DNA from: Candidatus Nanopelagicales bacterium
Lineage (GTDB): Bacteria > Actinomycetota > Actinomycetes > S36-B12 > UBA5976
Direction: 5' to 3'
Length of the DNA: 41,684 nt
Assembly (NCBI GenBank): GCA_023260395.1
Contig: JALQVI010000007.1
Coordinates: forward strand, 1 to 41,684
Positions 34,829 through 41,684 of this stretch are shown one piece after another (the first letter of the stretch is position 1; each line of letters starts with the position of its first letter). Below the pieces are notes generated by a model that saw only the letters and a program-made list of their open reading frames with translations, was not told the origin of the DNA and did not search any database. Position numbers and translations under genes: made by a program.

Positions 34829-35520
34829 TGGCACTTCAAGTAACGATTCTTGCGGCAGGCATGGGAACCCGCTTGGGTCGCCCATTTCCAAAGCCATTGA
34901 CCCAGCTTCGCGATGGCCGCAGCATCTTGCAGCAGCAGCTCGACAATGTGCAAGAAGCCTTTGGTGCTGACGTTCGCATTCAAATTGTTGTCGGCTTCAA
35001 ACTCGACCTCATCATGGAAGCAGCACCGTCTGCAGTTTTCGTTTACAACGAGAACTACGACCAGACCAACACCAACAAGAGCTTGCTCAAGGCACTTCGC
35101 GCCTCACACGATGGCCCAGTGCTCTGGATGAACGGCGACGTAGTTTTCGATTCAGCAATCTTGGAACGCCTCAAGCCATACATCGATGCCGGACAGACTG
35201 TGATCAGCGTAAACACTGCCGCAGTCTCCGACGAAGAAGTGAAGTACACCGTCGATGCCAATGGCATGGTCAAGGAACTGAGCAAGACCGTCGTTGGTGG
35301 ACTTGGTGAATCTGTCGGCATCAACGTGATTGCTGCCGCTGACAAAGCTGCCCTGATTAAGCGCCTCGATGAATGCGCCGAACAGGATTACTTCGAACGC
35401 GGTATCGAACTGGCAATTGAACACGATGGGCTGCAGGTTGTACCGGTAGACATCAGCGATCTTTTTGCCGTTGAAATTGACTTTGAAGCAGACCTTGAGC
35501 GAGCTAACGAACGTCCATGA
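34828..35520 (+). CDS. NTP transferase, phosphocholine/polyol-phosphate cytidylyltransferase-like
   Basis: The 230-residue enzyme has the sugar-nucleotide transferase loop ILAAGMGTRLGRPFPKPLTQL (residues 7-27), the metal-binding WMNGDVVFD and a second acidic site VEIDFEADL near the C-terminus. The shape and the YNENYDQTNTNKSLLKAL segment are like LicC-type phosphocholine cytidylyltransferases, which use CTP to activate a phosphorylated alcohol. Placed between a TagF-like polymerase and an ABC exporter, it probably makes the CDP-activated building block (inference); a sugar-1-phosphate substrate is not excluded. It overlaps the next gene by 4 bp (ATGA). Confidence 0.87.
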   Translation: MALQVTILAAGMGTRLGRPFPKPLTQLRDGRSILQQQLDNVQEAFGADVRIQIVVGFKLDLIMEAAPSAVFVYNENYDQTNTNKSLLKALRASHDGPVLWMNGDVVFDSAILERLKPYIDAGQTVISVNTAAVSDEEVKYTVDANGMVKELSKTVVGGLGESVGINVIAAADKAALIKRLDECAEQDYFERGIELAIEHDGLQVVPVDISDLFAVEIDFEADLERANERP

Positions 35521-36371
35521 CCACATCAAGCAACGCTGAATTAATTAAGCAGTACCAACTCACAAGTGTCAGCAAGACTGCACCACTGCGCGAATATCTC
35601 AAAGACACATGGCAACGTGTGGACTTCATCAAAGAACTCGCCAACGCACGAAGCACACAGCAGTACTCCGACAGTTTGCTCGGTCGTCTGTGGCAACTAG
35701 TTACACCGCTACTGAATGCCGCAATCTATTTCTTGATCTTCGGCGTCTTACTTGGCACGCGTAAAGGCATCGAGAACTTCCCAGCATTTCTTGTGGCAGG
35801 TGTTTTTGCTTTCAACTTCATGCAAACAACCATCACCGCGTCGGCGAGTTGCATTCCAAAGAATGATCGCCTGATCAAAGCCATTCATTTTCCAAAATTG
35901 GTATTGCCACTAGCTACTGCAGTGAATCAAGTGCAGCAATACATGATCAGTCTTGGCGTCTTGGTTGTCGTAGCGTTACTGACTGGTGAGCCAATCACAT
36001 TAATGTGGCTCGCTCTTCCTATCGCTCTGCTGCTACAGGCTTCATTTATCGCAGGTATTTCGCTCATCGTGGCTCGCTGGGGCGCGCGCTCAAAAGACAT
36101 CACCCAACTTTTGCCATTTTTCCTACGCACCTGGCGCTATGTCTCAGGTGTGTTCTTTAGCATCACAGTGTTCACTTCGAAGTTCCCGCATTGGATTGGC
36201 GTTGGACTGAAGTACAACCCAGGTGCGGTCTACATCGACTTGATCCGCGACTGCGTCATGAACACCATCTCAGTGAGCTACAAAATCTGGGTAGCCGGCG
36301 TTGTTTGGGCTGTGATGTTTTCCATCATTGGACTGGTGTACTTCTACCGTGGGGAGCGCACGTATGTCTAA
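35517..36371 (+). CDS. ABC-2 type polysaccharide/teichoic acid exporter permease (TagG/Wzm-like)
   Basis: The 284-residue membrane subunit has a cytoplasmic N-terminal amphipathic helix region (REYLKDTWQRVDFIKELANAR), the typical SLLGRLWQLVTPLLNAAIYFLIFGVLLGT start of the ABC2 membrane domain, and six hydrophobic helices with ASASCIPKNDRLIKAIHFPKLVLPL in the first coupling loop. Such permeases flip lipid-linked O-antigen or wall teichoic acid across the membrane. It overlaps the ATPase gene by 8 bp and the nucleotidyltransferase by 4 bp. Confidence 0.92.
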   Translation: MTTSSNAELIKQYQLTSVSKTAPLREYLKDTWQRVDFIKELANARSTQQYSDSLLGRLWQLVTPLLNAAIYFLIFGVLLGTRKGIENFPAFLVAGVFAFNFMQTTITASASCIPKNDRLIKAIHFPKLVLPLATAVNQVQQYMISLGVLVVVALLTGEPITLMWLALPIALLLQASFIAGISLIVARWGARSKDITQLLPFFLRTWRYVSGVFFSITVFTSKFPHWIGVGLKYNPGAVYIDLIRDCVMNTISVSYKIWVAGVVWAVMFSIIGLVYFYRGERTYV

Positions 36372-37125
36372 GCCAACAGTTGTCATCGACGATGTTCACA
36401 TCCACTACCGCGTTGTCCTGGGCGCCGGCATTGGCTCAGCCGCTGGCGCATTACGTAGCCTTGTCAGCGGCAAAAAGCCATCGCAAGTAGTCAAACAAGT
36501 ACACGCTGTACGCGGCGTGTCCATGGTGGCCTACGAAGGCGATGTCGTTGGACTAGTCGGGCGAAATGGTTCGGGTAAGTCCAGCCTGTTGCGCTCTATC
36601 GCTGGATTGCAAAAGCCAAGCCAAGGCGATGTTTACACTTCGAGCCAGGCGTCACTACTCGGTGTAGGCGCCGCGCTCAACAAGTCCATCACTGGTAATC
36701 GCAACATCACTCTTGGTGGGCTTGCCATGGGCATGTCGCGCGATGAAATCGAAGAACTCCGCCCACAGATCATCGACTTTGCCGACATCGGCGAATTCAT
36801 TGATTTGCCAATGGGTACATACAGCAGCGGTATGCAAGCACGACTGCGTTTCGCGATTGCCGCCGCACGTCAACACGAAATTTTGCTCGTTGATGAAGCA
36901 TTGAGCACTGGTGATACCGAATTCCGTCGACGTAGCCAGGCCAAGATTCGTGAACTCGCTTCAGATGCTGGCACCGTGTTCTTGGTTGCCCATGGTCACA
37001 ACATGATTCGCGAAGTGTGCAACCGCGCGGTCTGGATGGATAAAGGCGTCATTCGACTTCAAGGCGAAACTCAAGAAGTCTTGGACGCTTACGAAGCAGA
37101 CATGGAAGCCAAGAAAAAGGCTTAA
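36364..37125 (+). CDS. ABC exporter ATPase (TagH/Wzt-like)
   Basis: The 253-residue ATPase carries Walker A GRNGSGKS (66-73, Lys72), the signature YSSGMQARLRFAIA near 157-170, Walker B LLVDEAL with Asp177 and catalytic Glu178, and the H-loop LVAHGHN. The N-terminal VVIDDVHIHYRV and VHAVRGVSMVAYEGDVVGLVG match the Wzt/TagH group, but there is no C-terminal carbohydrate-binding domain as in some Wzt proteins. The ATG at 36364 is used because GGGGAG lies upstream; the frame is open 12 codons earlier, inside the permease gene. It powers the permease just upstream and overlaps the convergent GT2 gene by 4 bp. Confidence 0.93.
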   Translation: MSKPTVVIDDVHIHYRVVLGAGIGSAAGALRSLVSGKKPSQVVKQVHAVRGVSMVAYEGDVVGLVGRNGSGKSSLLRSIAGLQKPSQGDVYTSSQASLLGVGAALNKSITGNRNITLGGLAMGMSRDEIEELRPQIIDFADIGEFIDLPMGTYSSGMQARLRFAIAAARQHEILLVDEALSTGDTEFRRRSQAKIRELASDAGTVFLVAHGHNMIREVCNRAVWMDKGVIRLQGETQEVLDAYEADMEAKKKA

Positions 37126-38096
37126 CGCTTCGGTCGGCTCACAATGAAGCCGGTTCCCCATGACCAGTGCATGGTGAGCAATACAAGTGGCACATAAAAC
37201 CAACCGCGCTTAGCGCTGCGCAAGAGGCTCAGTGATGCAAGTGTCTCGATAGCTAAGTAGCCAAGTGGTGCAATGAACGCCCACGTGAAACCTGCAAGTC
37301 CCAGCAATAAACCAACGAGTGAGCCAGCAACTGCAAGCGGTGGAGCAAAGTATCGCAGCGCCGATTTACCGGATGTGGTTTCTGGATGAGTGCGCATCAC
37401 TTCGCGACGCCACAAACCATATTCGAAATATTGCTTGGCAAGTTTGCGTAATGTCGGGCGAGGTCGATACGTCACCTGAAGCTGTGGGTTGAACCAAACA
37501 GTTCCACCAGTTTCCCGAATCCGGAAATTCATTTCCCAGTCCTGGGCTCGCGTGAAGTGCGGGTCATATCCACCAACTCGTTCGAGCGCGCTACGGCGAA
37601 ACACGCCGAGGTACACCGTGTCGGCAGGACCTTCTTGACCACCAGTGTGGAATGACGCAGCACCGACACCAAGCGGACTGCGCATCGCAGCAGCAACGGC
37701 TTGTTCAAATTTCGTTTGACCAACGGCAGCCATCACGCCACCGACATTGTCAGCGCCGGTTCGATTTAATGTTTCGATAGCCGTTTCGATGTAACCGCTC
37801 GACAATTCACAGTGTGCATCTACGCGCACCACGATGTCTTGGGTGGTCGCGGCGATCGCAGCATTCAAACCATCAGGCGTGCGACCCGTGGGATTTGCCA
37901 CCACAACAATGCGAGAGTCTTTGGCCGCGAGTTCTTCGGCAACTTGTTGCGTACGATCGCGCGAGGGCCCGATGGCCAATGCGATGGACATGCCACCTGG
38001 GTAGTTCTGGTCCAGAATTGCTTGCACAGCAGCGGCTAAATAGTTCTCCTCATTGAGAACCGGCATGATTACCGCTACGTCTGGCCATTGGGTCAC
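37122..38096 (-). CDS. Glycosyltransferase family 2, ExoA-like, with membrane segments
   Basis: The 324-residue enzyme shows VAVIMPVLNEENYLAAAVQAILDQNYP (7-33), RTPDGLNAAIAATTQDIVVRVDAHCEL with the Asp93-Ala-His95 metal site, VGGYDPHFTRAQDWEMNFRIRETGG as the acceptor/base region, and QYFEYGLWRREV, followed by three hydrophobic helices near the C-terminus. The pattern is that of succinoglycan ExoA-type transferases that extend a lipid-linked sugar. It stands alone on the minus strand between the exporter ATPase and the UDP-glucose dehydrogenase gene. Donor and linkage are unknown; UDP-glucuronate is possible from context. Confidence 0.88.
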   Translation of the reverse strand: MTQWPDVAVIMPVLNEENYLAAAVQAILDQNYPGGMSIALAIGPSRDRTQQVAEELAAKDSRIVVVANPTGRTPDGLNAAIAATTQDIVVRVDAHCELSSGYIETAIETLNRTGADNVGGVMAAVGQTKFEQAVAAAMRSPLGVGAASFHTGGQEGPADTVYLGVFRRSALERVGGYDPHFTRAQDWEMNFRIRETGGTVWFNPQLQVTYRPRPTLRKLAKQYFEYGLWRREVMRTHPETTSGKSALRYFAPPLAVAGSLVGLLLGLAGFTWAFIAPLGYLAIETLASLSLLRSAKRGWFYVPLVLLTMHWSWGTGFIVSRPKR

Positions 38097-38130
38097 CTAC
38101 CTAGGTTATTAGGCAAGGTATCGTTGCTAT

Positions 38131-39447
38131 GTGGCGCGGCTATCGGTAATTGGTGCAGGTTATCTCGGGGTAACTCATGCGGTGTGTATGGCACACCTTG
38201 GGCATGACGTTGTCGTCATTGATACGAACACCCAACGCATTGAACAACTCGCTGCGGGCATCGTGCCGTTTCACGAGCCAGAACTTGCCGAATTGCTCAC
38301 CAAGACCATTGCCAGCGGAACAATCACGTTCACTAATGACTGGGCCACCATTGCTGCAAACGCCGATGTTCACTTCCTATGCGTTGGTACGCCGCAACAG
38401 AGCGGCTCACACGCTGCTGACATGTCTCAGGTATTTGGAGCCGTTGCCAGCCTCAGCGAGCATCTGAGCGGTTCTGCGACGGTCGTAGGCAAGTCCACAG
38501 TGCCGGTTGGTACGGCTGCCACCATTGCCGCCCAGCTCAAGGATCGATGCGGCGATGACGTCCGTCTGGTCTGGAACCCTGAATTCCTGCGCGAAGGCTT
38601 CGCCGTCCAAGATACGTTGCATCCAGATCGCATCGTGCTCGGCGTGAGCGACGAATCCGACGCAAACATTGTGAAGGAAATTTACGCCGCTTCACTAAGT
38701 GACGGAACTCCCCTTCTTGTCACGGACTACGCAACTGCTGAATTGGTGAAGGTTGCTGCAAACGCATTCCTTGCCACCAAGATTTCATTCATCAACGCAT
38801 TTGCTGATTTGGCCGATGCCACCGGCGCTGACATCACGCAACTTGCCGATGCCATCGGCCATGACACTCGCATTGGTCGTCGCTTCCTCAATGCCGGTGT
38901 TGGCTTCGGTGGCGGTTGTTTGCCGAAAGACATTCGTGCGCTGCAGGCACGCGCTACTGAACTCGGACTTGCCGATCAGTTTGCCTTCCTGACTGCCGTT
39001 GATGACATCAACAAGAGTCGTCAGCGCACCGTTGTAGAACGCACACTCGAGGCACTCGATGGAAACCTTGAACACAAGACCGTCGCGATCCTTGGTGCTG
39101 CATTTAAGCCAGACAGCGACGATGTTCGCGATTCACCGGCACTCCATGTTGCACAAACTCTCGCTGACAACGGAGCACGCGTACAAATTCATGATCCTGA
39201 AGCCATTCGCGTATTGCGCTCGAAAGAATCCGATTTGGTTTTATGCGACAGCATCGAAGAGGCCCTTACCGATGCCGACGTCGTATTGCACTTAACTGAA
39301 TGGGCTGTGTACCGCGAAATCGATCCAGCACAAGTTGGCGCACTCGTGCGCAACCGCGTGATTATTGATGGTCGTAACGTGCTTGATCGTGACCGATGGA
39401 CGAATGCCGATTGGTCAATTAGTTACTTGGGGAAACCAGGTTCTTAA
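38131..39447 (+). CDS. UDP-glucose 6-dehydrogenase family
   Basis: Oxidises UDP-glucose to UDP-glucuronate with two NAD+, supplying an acidic sugar donor. The Rossmann motif [17 protein letters not shown] is at residues 5-21, KSTVPVGT and [12 protein letters not shown] follow, and the catalytic Cys263 lies in [12 protein letters not shown]. The C-terminal domain has [24 protein letters not shown]-mannose or UDP-N-acetylmannosamine dehydrogenase belongs to the same superfamily and cannot be excluded, although the EFLREG and GCLPKD patterns favour UDP-glucose. It starts with GTG at 38131 with AAGG about 12 bases upstream. Its 3' end overlaps purE on the other strand by 29 bp. Confidence 0.88.
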   Translation: MARLSVIGAGYLGVTHAVCMAHLGHDVVVIDTNTQRIEQLAAGIVPFHEPELAELLTKTIASGTITFTNDWATIAANADVHFLCVGTPQQSGSHAADMSQVFGAVASLSEHLSGSATVVGKSTVPVGTAATIAAQLKDRCGDDVRLVWNPEFLREGFAVQDTLHPDRIVLGVSDESDANIVKEIYAASLSDGTPLLVTDYATAELVKVAANAFLATKISFINAFADLADATGADITQLADAIGHDTRIGRRFLNAGVGFGGGCLPKDIRALQARATELGLADQFAFLTAVDDINKSRQRTVVERTLEALDGNLEHKTVAILGAAFKPDSDDVRDSPALHVAQTLADNGARVQIHDPEAIRVLRSKESDLVLCDSIEEALTDADVVLHLTEWAVYREIDPAQVGALVRNRVIIDGRNVLDRDRWTNADWSISYLGKPGS

Positions 39448-39946
39448 TACGCTCCACGAGCGCATCGCCTTTGTCGATCGCAACCTGACGTAAATCAACA
39501 TTGAACTGCTCGAGCTTTGCTCGTAATTCACTATCGCCAGTTGCTGCGCCAATAATGCGCGCGGCCAAAAGTCCTGCGTTGCGTGAGTTACCAATGCCGA
39601 CTGTGGCAACTGGAACGCCCGCTGGCATCTGGACGATGGATAGCAACGAATCAAGGCCTTCGAGGTGCTTGAGTGGCACTGGAACACCAATAACTGGAAG
39701 TACGGTCAGCGAAGCCACCATGCCTGGCAAATGAGCGGCGCCGCCGGCGCCCGCGATGATGACCTGCATGCCATTTGCTGCGGCACTCTTTGCATACGCC
39801 ACCATGTCTTCGGGCATGCGATGTGCCGAGACGACCTTGGCTTCGTATGTAATACCGAATTCAGCTAGCGCCTCGCCTGCGGCTGACATGGTGTCCCAGT
39901 CAGAGTCGCTGCCCATGATGATTCCAACTTGTGGTGACTCACTCAT
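39419..39946 (-). CDS. purE: N5-carboxyaminoimidazole ribonucleotide mutase
   Basis: Converts N5-CAIR to CAIR in purine synthesis, directly after PurK. Class I PurE motifs are complete: [24 protein letters not shown] with the catalytic His, [16 protein letters not shown], and [29 protein letters not shown]. The ATG at 39946 is chosen: GGAG is 7 bases upstream and [17 protein letters not shown] fits the family N-terminus; the open frame to 39985 lies within purK. It overlaps the end of purK by 8 bp and is therefore translationally coupled. Confidence 0.96.
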   Translation of the reverse strand: MSESPQVGIIMGSDSDWDTMSAAGEALAEFGITYEAKVVSAHRMPEDMVAYAKSAAANGMQVIIAGAGGAAHLPGMVASLTVLPVIGVPVPLKHLEGLDSLLSIVQMPAGVPVATVGIGNSRNAGLLAARIIGAATGDSELRAKLEQFNVDLRQVAIDKGDALVERIKNLVSPSN

Positions 39947-41084
39947 CAATTGCTCCTGTGAGGTAGTTAGTTGCGTGCCATGCACGTTCCTTCAAATCAT
40001 CAATGTTTGAACCGATGAGGTTCACATGACCAATCTTGCGGCCAGGCTTCACCGATTTGCCGTACAAATGCACCTTGATACCTGGGTCGCGTGCCATGAC
40101 GTGACGGAATGCTGAATGCAAATCTCCAAGGTCGCCACCAAGCAAGTTCACCATGATGGCTAGCGGCGCTGTTGCCGCGGGTGAACCGAGCGGCCAATCA
40201 GCAACTGCACGCAAGTGGTTTTCAAATTGGCTGGTGATCGCGCCGTCCATTGACCAGTGACCCGAATTATGTGGACGCATTGCAAGTTCATTCACCACAA
40301 TGCGATCGCCCGTATCGAAAAGCTCGACGGCAAGCATGCCGGTGACATCGAGTGCTGCGGCAATCTTGAGCGCAATTTCTTGAGCGGCAGTTGCACGTTC
40401 GTCGGAAAGATCAGGAGCCGGCGAAATAACTTCGTGGCAAATGCCGTTGGTCTGAACCGACTGCACGACTGGGTAGGCAACGCATTGACCTTGTGGACTG
40501 CGGGCAACTTGTGCCGCGAGTTCGCGCGTGAATGGCACGAGTTCCTCAGCGAGAATTCGAGTGTTGCTCGAAACAATTTGGTCCATCACACGCAGTGCTT
40601 CATCGCGGTTATCGACGACCCATACGCCCTTACCGTCATAACCACCGCGAGCTGTCTTGAGCACAAACGGGTAACCGACTTTAGCCGTGAATGCATCCAA
40701 GTCATCTTGCGTAACGAGCTGTGCCCATTCAGGGCATGGAATGCGGGCCTCAACGAGCTTCTTACGCATTTCAAGTTTGTCTTGCGCGAACTGCAAAGCG
40801 TGTGGCCCAGGTCGTACCTGCACACCCATTGCTTGGAGTTCGGCTAAGTATTCGGTTGGCACATGCTCATGATCGAAGGTCACGATGTCGCATTCAGCTG
40901 CGAATGCCTTGAGCGCCTCGAGGTCATCATGCGCACCGATGACGGTGTCAGGGATGACCTGAGCGGCCGAATCTGTTGGCGACTGCGCGAGCACGCGTAG
41001 GTGGATTCCCAGGTTTACAGCGGCAGGTTGCATCATTCGAGCGAGTTGTCCCCCGCCAATAACGCCAATTCGTGGTGCAGTCAC
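39939..41084 (-). CDS. purK: 5-(carboxyamino)imidazole ribonucleotide synthase
   Basis: ATP-grasp enzyme that makes N5-CAIR from AIR, bicarbonate and ATP. The 381-residue protein shows the N-terminal [71 protein letters not shown] (ATP loop), [17 protein letters not shown] and [20 protein letters not shown] with metal and ATP ligands. It begins with GTG at 41084 with only a weak ribosome-binding site. It precedes purE with an overlap, the usual purKE order. A terminator separates it from ahcY. Confidence 0.96.
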   Translation of the reverse strand: MTAPRIGVIGGGQLARMMQPAAVNLGIHLRVLAQSPTDSAAQVIPDTVIGAHDDLEALKAFAAECDIVTFDHEHVPTEYLAELQAMGVQVRPGPHALQFAQDKLEMRKKLVEARIPCPEWAQLVTQDDLDAFTAKVGYPFVLKTARGGYDGKGVWVVDNRDEALRVMDQIVSSNTRILAEELVPFTRELAAQVARSPQGQCVAYPVVQSVQTNGICHEVISPAPDLSDERATAAQEIALKIAAALDVTGMLAVELFDTGDRIVVNELAMRPHNSGHWSMDGAITSQFENHLRAVADWPLGSPAATAPLAIMVNLLGGDLGDLHSAFRHVMARDPGIKVHLYGKSVKPGRKIGHVNLIGSNIDDLKERAWHATNYLTGAIDE

Positions 41085-41112
41085 TCACTTAGCCTATTGG
41101 ACACACAACGTC

Positions 41113-41156
41113 GGAAAAACAAGAGCGCACCAGCCCATGAAGGACTGATGCGCTCT
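41113..41156 (-). terminator. Rho-independent terminator after ahcY
   Basis: On the minus strand an 8-bp stem AGAGCGCA/TGCGCTCT (41149-41156 with 41122-41129), extended by CAG/CTG across one mismatch, is followed by TTGTTTTT. It lies 15 bp after the ahcY stop codon and before the purK start, so purKE is likely a separate transcription unit. Confidence 0.9.
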
Positions 41157-41170
41157 GGAGCCGAAACTAA

Positions 41171-41684
41171 TTAGTAACGGTAATGATCTGGCTTGAACGG
41201 ACCTTCGTTGGTCACGCCGAGGTAATCAGCCTGAACCTTGGTCAGCTGGGTGAGCTTTACACCCAGTGCATCGAGGTGCAAGCGAGCGACCTTTTCATCC
41301 AAGTACTTCGGAAGGATGTGTACGCCGATTTCGTATTCGTCACGCTTGGCGAATAGTTCAATCTGAGCAAGCACCTGGTTGGTGAACGAATTACTCATCA
41401 CGAATGATGGGTGACCAGTTGCGTTACCAAGGTTGAGCAAACGACCTTCGGAAAGAACGATGATGCTGTGACCGTCTGGGAAGATCCACTCGTCAACCTG
41501 TGGCTTGATGTTGCGACGCTGTACGCCTGGGAAGCTCTGTAGACCAGCAATGTCGATTTCATTGTCGAAGTGACCGATGTTGCCCACGATTGCTTGGTGC
41601 TTCATCTTGGCCATGTCTTCAACAGTGATGACATCGCGGTTACCAGTTGCGGTGATGAAGATGTCTGCCTTTTCGACAACGTCT
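41171..41684 (-). CDS. ahcY: S-adenosylhomocysteine hydrolase (C-terminal part)
   Basis: Hydrolyses S-adenosylhomocysteine to homocysteine and adenosine, recycling the product of methyl transfers. The visible 170 residues continue to the right edge and read [43 protein letters not shown] (shown in part here), the NAD-binding and active-site part of the family, then [29 protein letters not shown] and the characteristic C-terminal ending [10 protein letters not shown]. The N-terminal substrate domain lies outside the window. Confidence 0.96.
   Translation of the reverse strand, partial: DVVEKADIFITATGNRDVITVEDMAKMKHQAIVGNIGHFDNEIDIAGLQSFPGVQRRNIKPQVDEWIFPDGHSIIVLSEGRLLNLGNATGHPSFVMSNSFTNQVLAQIELFAKRDEYEIGVHILPKYLDEKVARLHLDALGVKLTQLTKVQADYLGVTNEGPFKPDHYRY

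Noticed and set aside
36328-36363. 12-residue extension of the exporter ATPase
   Set aside because: The residues lie inside the permease gene and do not fit the family; GGGGAG precedes the ATG at 36364.
39947-39985. 13-residue extension of PurE
   Set aside because: It lies within purK, and the ATG at 39946 has a good ribosome-binding site and the family N-terminus.

Overview
The window looks like chromosomal DNA of an actinobacterium (Actinomycetota) of intermediate base composition. This rests on family content: a PAC2 (proteasome assembly chaperone-like) protein; a ManB-type mannose-1-phosphate guanylyltransferase next to a TIGR03089 protein and an LCP ligase, an arrangement known from Mycobacterium and other Actinobacteria; a DUF5941-type CDP-alcohol phosphatidyltransferase; and a sugar ABC operon without its own ATPase. 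No plasmid, phage, insertion sequence or CRISPR was seen. The lineage (a freshwater-type, low-GC actinobacterium is a guess) cannot be fixed from the sequence alone.

Left part (1-5.5 kb): the start of an isochorismatase-like hydrolase, a large multi-pass membrane protein, a small GyrI-like effector-binding protein whose stop codon lies inside the 3' end of a tRNA-Lys(UUU) on the other strand, an unidentified membrane protein and an acyltransferase-3 membrane enzyme. From 5.5 to 10.6 kb lies a minus-strand alpha-glucoside uptake operon: solute-binding lipoprotein, two permeases, then a GH13 alpha-glucosidase. Perfect or near-perfect hairpins sit between some of its genes, and two dyads lie upstream.

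The middle (10.8-23.4 kb) is one uninterrupted reading frame of about 4210 codons. It encodes a secreted giant protein: signal peptide, Gly/Thr linker, a long series of fibronectin-III-like and then Ig-like modules, an Ala-rich helical segment and a Cys-containing C-terminal domain that I do not recognise. No wall anchor is visible.

From 23.6 to 39.4 kb nearly every gene concerns the cell envelope: ManB (GDP-mannose), TIGR03089, a peptidoglycan-recognition amidase and an LCP ligase, followed by a divergent locus that looks like a teichoic-acid-like phosphopolymer factory. That locus has a GT2 enzyme and two CDP-alcohol phosphatidyltransferases on the minus strand, and on the plus strand a TagF-like polymerase, a small nucleotidyltransferase and a TagGH/Wzm-Wzt-type ABC exporter. 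Another GT2 and a UDP-glucose dehydrogenase complete it. A plausible scheme (inference) is that activated polyol and sugar precursors are assembled on a lipid, polymerised, exported by the ABC pair and attached to peptidoglycan by the LCP protein.

The right end (39.4-41.7 kb) is housekeeping: purE, purK and the C-terminal part of ahcY, with a clear intrinsic terminator after ahcY. A recurring layout feature is that convergent neighbours overlap at their 3' ends at four protein-protein junctions, leaving no intergenic terminator there. There is no gene-free stretch longer than 300 bases; the longest, 10562-10811, holds two inverted repeats.
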